From Planctomycetaceae bacterium (lineage in GTDB: Bacteria > Planctomycetota > Planctomycetia > Planctomycetales > Planctomycetaceae), in NCBI GenBank assembly GCA_016795125.1, contig JAEUIG010000005.1, forward strand, positions 1 to 6,146: a stretch of DNA of 6,146 nt, read 5' to 3'. The translations under genes and the position numbers were made by a program. The stretch's first letter is position 1; every line of letters begins with the position of its first letter. This document shows, one piece after another, positions 1-4,516 of this stretch. A model generated the notes under the pieces. That model made no database searches. It was not told the DNA's origin and saw only the letters and a program-made list of their open reading frames with translations.

Positions 1-9
1 ACGCTCAGC

Positions 10-51
10 CCTGAAGGGGCGCAACTCGTCGGCGAGTCGCGGCCTTTCAGG
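10..51. repeat. Long imperfect hairpin, REP-like
   Basis: CCTGAAGGGGC (10-20) pairs with GGCCTTTCAGG (41-51) over 11 positions with one mismatch and one G-T wobble. Inside it, GC (21-22) pairs with GC (39-40), and ACTCG (24-28) pairs with CGAGT (33-37) around a TCGG tetraloop. The result is a nearly continuous rod of about 42 nt. It lies 21 bp from a second palindrome (73-99), the arrangement of a two-palindrome REP/BIME-like unit. No transposase is visible in the window. Confidence 0.6.
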
Positions 52-72
52 ACTCCCACATTTTCGCGAATC

Positions 73-99
73 ACAACCCAGGGCTGCGCCCTGGGCTGT
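73..99. repeat. Palindrome with CCCAGGGC / GCCCTGGG arms
   Basis: CCCAGGGC (77-84) and GCCCTGGG (88-95) form a perfect 8-bp stem around a TGC loop. Beyond one mismatch, ACA (73-75) and TGT (97-99) extend it. A further small hairpin, CGCGTC (106-111) with GACGCG (117-122) and loop CTTCA, follows directly. Palindromes of this CCCAGGG type recur in planctomycete and verrucomicrobial intergenic regions, as far as I recall. I read it as an interspersed repeat and not as a terminator, because no T tract follows. Confidence 0.6.
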
Positions 100-170
100 C
101 GAGTGCGCGTCCTTCAGACGCGTCAATTCGGCGGATCAACCAATGCAACGTCCGTGCCGAACAGAATGGA

Positions 171-226
171 CTCGCTCCCCCGATGGACGCACTCATTGAA
201 ATCAACGCTTCTCTCGGGGGAGCGGG
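171..226. repeat. Inverted repeat, 13-bp arms
   Basis: The arm at 171-183 (core CGCTCCCCCGA, 173-183) is the reverse complement of the arm at 214-226 (core TCGGGGGAGCG, 214-224). The 11 core positions match perfectly; the two outer ones are a wobble and a pair. The loop is 30 nt. It could be another interspersed repeat or an RNA stem. No T tract follows on either side, so a terminator role is unlikely. Confidence 0.55.
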
Positions 227-261
227 AGAGATTCATCGAGCGCACTTTTCCAGAGTCCGGT

Positions 262-285
262 CCACGGGGATCAACCCCGTGGCTC
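262..285. repeat. Hairpin copy of the csrA terminator sequence
   Basis: CCACGGGG (262-269) and CCCCGTGG (275-282) form a perfect 8-bp stem with loop ATCAA, followed by CTC. The 24-nt stretch 262-285 is the same sequence as 925-949 behind csrA, except that the single A at 274 corresponds to TC in the other copy. Unlike that copy it is not followed by a T run (GTGTGGG instead), so it probably does not terminate efficiently. It points to a mobile or repeated hairpin sequence reused as a terminator. Confidence 0.6.
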
Positions 286-464
286 GTGTGGGTCCTTGGG
301 GATGCGGGCCGGCCTTCGCTTGCAGGAATTGCACGGGGGTTGCCGCCGGTTTTGTCGAATTCAGGAACCCGAACTTGGGACAGAAGGTCGCCGGCCGCGT
401 ACCGGGCGTCGGAAGTCATTGTCTGTAAGCAATTTGGAAACTGGGCGCCGCAACTTTTTGCGGA

Positions 465-481
465 TTGGCACGCCGCGTGCA
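465..481 (+). promoter_or_regulatory. Possible sigma-54 promoter for csrA
   Basis: The sequence TTGGCACG-CCGC-GTGCA fits the sigma-54 (RpoN) consensus YTGGCACG-N4-TTGCW except for one base (G at 477 instead of T). The invariant GG (467-468) and GC (479-480) are separated by exactly 10 nt, as the family requires. A transcript would start near 492 and have a leader of about 118 nt before csrA. Sigma-54 promoters need an upstream activator site; I could not identify one. The match also forms a small palindrome (468-480), so a chance match is possible. Confidence 0.42.
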
Positions 482-504
482 TTTCTCCCGCTCATCACTC
501 AAGC

Positions 505-525
505 GGCCGCTCCGTGCGAGCGGCC
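505..525 (+). promoter_or_regulatory. Leader hairpin upstream of csrA
   Basis: GGCCGCTC (505-512) pairs perfectly with GAGCGGCC (518-525) around the loop CGTGC. It lies about 85 nt before the csrA start and just downstream of the predicted start site of the sigma-54-like promoter. It has no trailing T tract, so it is more likely a structured leader element than a terminator. Its function is unknown. Confidence 0.5.
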
Positions 526-544
526 AACTCCCGCGACAACTCAT

Positions 545-561
545 CGGGCACGGATTCCCCG
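545..561 (+). promoter_or_regulatory. Possible CsrA-binding hairpin in the csrA leader
   Basis: CGGG (545-548) and CCCG (558-561) can form a short stem presenting ACGGAT (550-555) in the loop. CsrA-family proteins bind GGA exposed in hairpin loops, ideally within ACANGGAUGU. Together with the two GGA motifs inside the Shine-Dalgarno region (597-602), this is compatible with self-repression of csrA. The stem has only 4 bp, so this is suggestive only. Confidence 0.3.
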
Positions 562-595
562 CACCAGGCGGCAGGCCAGGCCGCGCACATCCTTC

Positions 596-603
596 AGGAG
601 GAG
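596..603 (+). promoter_or_regulatory. csrA ribosome binding site
   Basis: AGGAGGAG ends six bases before the ATG at 610 and is a strong Shine-Dalgarno sequence. It fixes the csrA start and excludes the longer in-frame reading that begins at 103. Two overlapping GGA motifs (597-599, 600-602) lie in it; such motifs are where CsrA binds to block ribosomes on many target mRNAs. Confidence 0.85.
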
Positions 604-609
604 ACAACC

Positions 610-870
610 ATGTTGGTGTTGACCCGCAAGAAAGCGCAGATGATCCAGATTGGCGATAACATCGTGATCAAGGTCATCCAGACCGGCCGCAGCACGGTGA
701 AGATTGGCGTCGATGCGCCGGCGAACGTCCGCGTGCTCCGCGGCGAGTTGTCGGAAGAACTGACGGCCCTCGGGCCGGACGAGACGCTCAACAAGCGTGA
801 GTCCTTTCGGGGCGCCTTAGCCCGCTTCATGCCGCGCGCCGCCGAGGCGGTGTGCTGCGAAGCCGTCTGA
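610..870 (+). CDS. csrA: Carbon storage regulator CsrA (RsmA family)
   Basis: The gene encodes an 86-residue small RNA-binding protein. CsrA dimers bind GGA motifs in mRNA leaders and control translation and stability, classically of carbon storage, motility and biofilm genes. The N-terminal 60 residues align without gaps to the family: the first strand MLVLTRKKAQ with L4 and R6, then IGDNIVIKV, then KIGVDAPANVRVLRGE with the conserved R44. L4, R6 and R44 are the residues that contact RNA in characterised members. The protein is longer than the roughly 61-residue E. coli form. The extra C-terminal tail (about residues 62-86) is Arg/Ala-rich and contains a Cys-Cys pair near the end; its role is unknown. 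The start is set by AGGAGGAG six bases upstream. No fliW or flagellar gene is visible next to it. A strong terminator follows, so it seems to be transcribed alone. Confidence 0.95.
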   Translation: MLVLTRKKAQMIQIGDNIVIKVIQTGRSTVKIGVDAPANVRVLRGELSEELTALGPDETLNKRESFRGALARFMPRAAEAVCCEAV

Positions 871-921
871 CATCGTTTCGCCGCGGCCCGCACCGCGAGG
901 GGGGAAAACGACGTCGCACCT

Positions 922-955
922 GAGCCACGGGGATCATCCCCCGTGGCTCTTTGTT
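922..955 (+). terminator. Rho-independent terminator of csrA
   Basis: GAGCCACGGGG (922-932) and CCCCGTGGCTC (939-949) form a perfect 11-bp GC-rich stem with loop ATCATC, followed by TTTGTT. It sits about 50 nt after the csrA stop and about 60 nt before the next gene, so it separates the two transcription units. Most of its sequence is repeated at 262-285. Confidence 0.88.
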
Positions 956-1009
956 GCGCTCCGCGCCGATTCGACGCTGGCGGTTTCGCATCGATCCATA
1001 TCGGTTACG

Positions 1010-1909
1010 ATGTGCCGCATGTCGTCTGCATCCACGCGAATCGGCACCGGTGTTTCCAGGCTCGATGAACTGCTCGGCGGCGGGCTGCTGCCCGGGACGC
1101 TGACGGTCGTCCTCGGCGCTACGGGCATCGGCAAGACCCAGCTGGGCATCCAGTTCGCCGCGCAGGGCGCACGTGAGGAGGGACAGCGGGGCGTCATCTT
1201 CGACATGACGGCCCGCGGCGATTCGCAGTCCCACGCCGAGTATGCGGCCCGCATGTGCGACTGGTCGCTCCGCAACTTCGATGGCGAACGGTTGGAGCCG
1301 GCGGATGTCTGGAACGCTGCCCGGATCCGTTCGGACCTGGCCGCCCCGTTCGCGGGGGCCGGACGCCGTGTCACGACCGGCGAACTGTCCGAGGACGAAC
1401 GCCGCGCGTGGAAGACCGATCACAACCGCAAGCTGCAGCAGACGATCGCGTTTTTCTATGGCAACTTCGCGCACGGCGTGCGCCGGTGCGTGATTGACGG
1501 TGTCGAGCCGGCCGACTCGCCACGGGATTCATTTCAGATCGAGCTGTTCGAGTACATCTACCAGCAGATTCTCCGCAAGGAGCATGACTGGGTCGCCCGC
1601 GACCTGTTCCGTGTGCAGTACCGGGAGAACGAGCCGCGGGTGCAGCGGCATGCGTACGATCATCGCCAGGTGGCGTGCGTGCTGCTGTGCACCACGCACG
1701 ACGTGATGCTCGATGCGCTGCTGTCACGGCCGCTGCAGAGCGGCGATGTGCTGTCGAACGCCAACACCATCATCCTGATGGGCAAGACCCGCGACGGTTC
1801 GAAGCTCGGCCGCTCGCTGTGTGTGGCCAAGCATCGCGGCAGCGCGTGTGACGAATCGATCGTCCCGTTTGAGATCACCGCCGCGGGACTGCAGCTGGCG
1901 GCCGGTTGA
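1010..1909 (+). CDS. KaiC/RAD55-family RecA-like ATPase, single domain
   Basis: The 299-residue protein has the single RecA-like ATPase domain of the KaiC/RadA/RAD55 group. Visible landmarks are the entry motif TGVSRLDELLGGGLLPGT (residues 13-30), Walker A GATGIGKT (36-43), a Walker B strand CVIDG with D163, the strand VACVLLCTTH (221-230), and the typical KaiC end LCVAKHRGS...VPFEITAAGLQL (270-296). In KaiC the strand after Walker A ends in two catalytic Glu residues (FEE); here it reads IFDMTARGDSQ (63-73), so Asp65-Met66 replace them and hydrolysis may be weak. The segment between that strand and Walker B is longer than in KaiC, and so is the one before the CTTH strand. I cannot name its partner; signalling or DNA-related roles are both known in the group. 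There is no clear Shine-Dalgarno sequence; ATG at 1019 is an alternative start. It is cut off from csrA by a terminator. Confidence 0.85.
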   Translation: MCRMSSASTRIGTGVSRLDELLGGGLLPGTLTVVLGATGIGKTQLGIQFAAQGAREEGQRGVIFDMTARGDSQSHAEYAARMCDWSLRNFDGERLEPADVWNAARIRSDLAAPFAGAGRRVTTGELSEDERRAWKTDHNRKLQQTIAFFYGNFAHGVRRCVIDGVEPADSPRDSFQIELFEYIYQQILRKEHDWVARDLFRVQYRENEPRVQRHAYDHRQVACVLLCTTHDVMLDALLSRPLQSGDVLSNANTIILMGKTRDGSKLGRSLCVAKHRGSACDESIVPFEITAAGLQLAAG

Positions 1910-1924
1910 GCGGTTGCAGAACCC

Positions 1925-1999
1925 GGAGGGCGAGGCTCCTGCCGAGCCGGTGCGCCCAGTAAGTCTTTCGTTGATCGCGGCTCCGCAGGAGCGTCGTCC
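1925..1999. repeat. Inverted repeat after the KaiC-like gene, 22-bp arms
   Basis: The arm 1928-1949 (contains GAGGCTCCTGCCGAGCCG) and the arm 1978-1999 (contains CGGCTCCGCAGGAGC) are reverse complements at 19 of 22 positions, one of the rest being a wobble. The loop is 28 nt. It begins 16 nt after the stop codon at 1909, so as RNA it may act as a 3' stem or weak terminator, but no T run follows. The GGAGGGCGAGG head (1925-1935) reappears in inverted orientation at 2266-2276 with one mismatch, so this repeat brackets the element at 1999-2265. Confidence 0.6.
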
Positions 2000-2265
2000 G
2001 GCTTTGCACAATAATTGTCGTGTTCCGTCCATTGAGCATTGTCAGCCGCGCCAACCTCCGCAAAGGAAGGAAGTTCACCACGGAGAACACGGAGGACACT
2101 GAGAAAAAGCGCTCAACTCCTGGTACTTCTCCGTGGTCTCCGTGTCCTCCGTGGTGAATCTGGCGCTAGGGAGCGCTGTTTCGCTCGCTCTGCCGTCTGA
2201 CAACAATTGACGGACAGACCAGTCGAATGGGCTTTGCCTGTCCCCTGAATTATTGTGCAAAGCCG
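1999..2265. mobile_element. MITE-like 267-bp element with perfect 18-bp inverted ends
   Basis: The first 18 bases, CGGCTTTGCACAATAATT (1999-2016), are the exact reverse complement of the last 18 (2248-2265). A second inner pair, TCCGTCCATTG...TTGTCAG (about 2027-2045), matches the complement of 2199-2216 apart from one change and a small gap. The centre is another inverted repeat (2074-2158). It contains no coding sequence. CGTCG occurs at 1992-1996 and directly after the right end at 2266-2270, which could be a target duplication, but two extra bases lie between the left copy and the element and the surroundings are themselves repeated. A non-autonomous transposable element fits; a large cruciform-forming repeat is the alternative. 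Confidence 0.45.
2074..2158. repeat. CACCACGGAG-type inverted repeat
   Basis: The 32-nt arm 2074-2105 begins TTCACCACGGAG; the arm 2127-2158 is its reverse complement at 28 of 32 positions, with a loop of about 21 nt. Within each arm a CACGGAGNA-like unit of roughly 9 bp is repeated about three times. Repeats of this CACCACGGAG kind are scattered through many bacterial genomes, including planctomycetes, as far as I recall. It lies at the centre of the larger nested palindrome. Confidence 0.7.
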
Positions 2266-2303
2266 CGTCGCCCTCCCAGACCGCCGTCACTTGCACGCCG
2301 CGC

Positions 2304-2336
2304 AAAAAAACAGCCCGCGAAGGACTTCGCGGGCTG
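2304..2336 (-). terminator. Rho-independent terminator of the NAL1-like protease gene
   Basis: On the minus strand an 11-bp GC-rich stem (2336-2326 with 2321-2311; arms CAGCCCGCGAA and TTCGCGGGCTG) with loop GTCC is followed by seven T (2310-2304). It begins 18 nt after the stop codon at 2355. The stem and uninterrupted T tract make it a textbook terminator. Confidence 0.93.
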
Positions 2337-2354
2337 CTGTTGAGTCAGAGCGAG

Positions 2355-4229
2355 TTATGGGAGCGTGATCGGAATGACCGGGCCGATGGCGCCGCCCATC
2401 GTTCCGGAGACGCCCGCTTGTGCGGGATCGCCCGTGCCATCGTCAATGACCAGGCCGAAGCGTGCCAGGACCGGTCCGATCGGATTGGCGAGAGTCGAGC
2501 CGCCGCCGCCTGCGAACAGCAGGCCCACCGGCTGGCGATCCCGCTTGTCTCCCGGGAGGTCCGTCACGAGCAGCGATCCCGAATCCCCCGGCGCACCCAG
2601 CGGCTGGAAGCCCCGCGGGTTGTACAGTTCGATCTGATGGATAAACAGCCCGGTGTCCGCCAGGCCATACCCCACCAGCGTGGTCACGTTCACCGCCCCG
2701 ATCACGCCTTCGGTGTAGATGGTCGTCCTGCCGTACTTCTTCACCGGGATGCCCGGCAGCGGCCGTTCCAGCGGGGTCCGCTGAATGGCGTCGTATCCGC
2801 CAATTGGCGTGTCGAACGACGTCGTGGTCGCATCCACAGCCACGACGGACGCATCCATGACGTTGGGCGAAATGAGGAATTCCTCACCGTAGGTGTCGAA
2901 CTGAGCGAATTCGGTCGTGATGATGGTTTCGATGTCCGACAGCGTGCCGATCTGGTTGTTGTCCACCAGGTCGAAGAACTGCTGCAGGACGATTGGATCG
3001 TCGAGGTCGGTGCTGTCCAGACAGAAGAAGAAACCGTCATCCAGGGTTCCGGGCTGGACAATCGGTTCGCCAATGCCGCCGGTCACGAAACCGATGGGAA
3101 TCGGATCGCCTTCCGGCTCGAACTCAAACGCCCCGCCCACATGGCAGTTGGTGAGCACATACAGGTTTCCGAGGGAATCCACGCACCGGCAACCCAGCGT
3201 GCCCGCGTAGCACAGCGGCCCCTCTTCGTCGAAAATGCGGTTCGCGTTGGAAATGGAGACGCCAATCGGCACCGGCCGGTCGAACCGGATGGTCGGATCG
3301 CCGCCCGGCCCGGAGAACTGCGGCGAGACGGTGCCGTCCGGCGCGGTCGAAGCATCCACGCGCGGCGGCCCTTGGACCTTCCCCCCCTGACCCTGCTTGG
3401 CACGGCCATTCTCGTAAATAATGCTGTTCGACGGGTGCGTCGCTTCGAACATGGCGCCGATCGTCTGAACCTGGACGGGAACGCCGTCCACGGTCGTCGG
3501 CAGAATTTCATCAGTGCCGGAACGCTGCGTGTACACCCGCACGACCAGCTCGCCTTCCTCGTTTTCCGCGACGCCCGTCCCGTACACCTGACCCTGTCCC
3601 TGGCGGAAGAGGGGCATCGTCCACTTCTCCTGGATCGACACCACGCGGTCAAACTGCTTCCACGAGTAGTTCTTGCCGGGAATGTTCTCGTCGGTGTCGT
3701 CCTGCGCGACGGCGGTCGGATCGAGGCGGCACACGCGAATCTTCAGTTCGAACTGATCCCGCACTTGCGCGGTGACGGCTTCGTCGGTCGCGAAATTCAG
3801 CTTCTCCGACCGGATGGAACGACCGGCCTTCAGTTCGACCCGGTCGTTCATGATCTCGACGTACGGCCGGCCATCCGACAGCTTGCCGGTCGTTTCGATC
3901 AGCTTGAGGGCCTCGATCCCGGTCTCGTCGACCAGCACGATGATGGGACCCTGCAGGTCCTCTTCGGAGATGTTCTTGATCGTGAACGAGACCGAATGGG
4001 CCTTTCGTCCGCTGCTGCGGAGGGCGCCGTTGACGGTCACCTCGACCTTGTCGGTCAGGTCGATTGCGTCGGCGGGGAGATCGGAGGGCGTGGAGACGTT
4101 CTCGGACGCCGCTTCGTCGGGATTCGCCTCTTCCGGAGGAGCCGACCACGCCAGCGTTGCCGACATCCCCAGGACGACGGCGGGCCAGGTCAGGAATCGC
4201 CAGCGAACGCAAGTGGCTGATGAACTCAT
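2355..4229 (-). CDS. Exported NAL1-like trypsin-fold serine peptidase
   Basis: The 624-residue protein starts at ATG 4229, chosen because AGGGGAG lies six bases upstream and a signal peptide follows at once (RWR, a hydrophobic stretch to about residue 27, cleavage near AWSA, 27-30). There is no lipobox and no C-terminal anchor, so it should be released to the periplasm or outside. Residues about 62-168 look like an Ig-type beta domain (FTIKNISEEDLQGPIIVLV, GRPYVEI). A Gly/Pro-rich linker follows (about 276-315). The C-terminal half has the trypsin-like fold as in the NAL1-like group: AGTLGCRCVDSLGNLYVLTNCHV with catalytic H363, VMDASVVAVD with D459, GAPGDSGSLLV with S550, then VGLLFAGGGGSTLANPI. 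The triad is complete. Five Cys (340, 347, 349, 362, 403) cluster around the active site, suggesting disulfides. The substrate is unknown. A strong terminator follows; the neighbouring DUF885 gene is on the same strand, 287 bp away. Confidence 0.85.
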   Translation of the reverse strand: MSSSATCVRWRFLTWPAVVLGMSATLAWSAPPEEANPDEAASENVSTPSDLPADAIDLTDKVEVTVNGALRSSGRKAHSVSFTIKNISEEDLQGPIIVLVDETGIEALKLIETTGKLSDGRPYVEIMNDRVELKAGRSIRSEKLNFATDEAVTAQVRDQFELKIRVCRLDPTAVAQDDTDENIPGKNYSWKQFDRVVSIQEKWTMPLFRQGQGQVYGTGVAENEEGELVVRVYTQRSGTDEILPTTVDGVPVQVQTIGAMFEATHPSNSIIYENGRAKQGQGGKVQGPPRVDASTAPDGTVSPQFSGPGGDPTIRFDRPVPIGVSISNANRIFDEEGPLCYAGTLGCRCVDSLGNLYVLTNCHVGGAFEFEPEGDPIPIGFVTGGIGEPIVQPGTLDDGFFFCLDSTDLDDPIVLQQFFDLVDNNQIGTLSDIETIITTEFAQFDTYGEEFLISPNVMDASVVAVDATTTSFDTPIGGYDAIQRTPLERPLPGIPVKKYGRTTIYTEGVIGAVNVTTLVGYGLADTGLFIHQIELYNPRGFQPLGAPGDSGSLLVTDLPGDKRDRQPVGLLFAGGGGSTLANPIGPVLARFGLVIDDGTGDPAQAGVSGTMGGAIGPVIPITLP

Positions 4230-4235
4230 CGTGTA

Positions 4236-4242
4236 CTCCCCT
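4236..4242 (-). promoter_or_regulatory. Ribosome binding site deciding the protease start
   Basis: On the minus strand AGGGGAG is followed by six bases and the ATG at 4229. The reading frame stays open upstream to an ATG-type start at 4343, but the extra 38 residues would bury the signal peptide and have no such site. Confidence 0.8.
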
Positions 4243-4367
4243 GGAGCCAAAGCGAATGACGATCCGGAAGGCCGGACAACACTCGAGACTACGAGACAGG
4301 TGCGCTCATCGATCGACAAGCGCGCAGCACGAACTGCCCGCAAACTGCCGTTTTCACCTAGTTTATC

Positions 4368-4396
4368 AGGCTACCGGTGCCCATATCCTGAGTCAA
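4368..4396 (-). promoter_or_regulatory. Candidate sigma-70-type promoter for the protease gene
   Basis: On the minus strand TTGACT (4396-4391, five of six consensus bases) is followed by exactly 17 bp and TAGCCT (4373-4368, which keeps the important TA and final T). Transcription would begin near 4361, giving a leader of about 130 nt. The rest of the 287-bp gap 4230-4516 shows no gene and no other clear element. Confidence 0.4.
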
Positions 4397-4516
4397 CAAG
4401 CGGTTCGGGAAAAAACGGATGCCAGTGACGAGCGCCGCATCGAACACGGCCTTTGAGACGCATTCGGCGTTCCTGCCGTTGGGCGAAACTGGACGGATTG
4501 TGCCGCAAATACGCGG

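Larger units (their letters stand above)
1..609. other. Non-coding, hairpin-rich region upstream of csrA
   Basis: I see no convincing gene here. The open frames overlap one another on both strands, give low-complexity Arg/Pro/Ser-rich translations without recognisable motifs, and run through palindromes. The first 300 bases contain a series of inverted repeats (10-51, 73-99, 106-122, 171-226, 262-282). The stretch 290-460 holds nothing I can name. The last 150 bases carry a possible promoter, a leader hairpin and the csrA ribosome binding site. The palindromic part resembles the interspersed repeats that are frequent in planctomycete intergenic DNA; that comparison is from memory and was not searched. 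Confidence 0.65.

Noticed and set aside
123..482. A 119-residue open frame on the minus strand
   Set aside because: It runs through three inverted repeats and the promoter-like site, has no recognisable motif and no evident ribosome binding site; it looks like chance in GC-rich DNA.
103..609. An in-frame upstream extension of csrA that would give a 255-residue protein
   Set aside because: The extension has no family resemblance and crosses several hairpins. The ATG at 610 has a strong Shine-Dalgarno sequence, and CsrA normally begins with M-L-[IV]-L-[TS]-R, exactly as at 610.
951..1009. A search for a promoter and ribosome binding site in front of the KaiC-like gene
   Set aside because: No hexamer pair with acceptable spacing and no Shine-Dalgarno sequence stood out; the gene may use a leaderless or otherwise unusual start, or read-through from csrA.
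2253..4220. A 655-residue open frame on the plus strand opposite the protease gene
   Set aside because: Its translation is Arg/His/Asp-rich with no known motif and it begins inside the inverted repeat. The minus strand carries a signal peptide, a catalytic triad, a ribosome binding site and a terminator.
4410..4441. A possible minus-strand terminator for the DUF885 gene: GATGC...GCATC followed after two bases by six T
   Set aside because: The stem has only five base pairs with a 14-nt loop, too weak to call, although the T run is in a suitable position about 75-105 nt after the stop.
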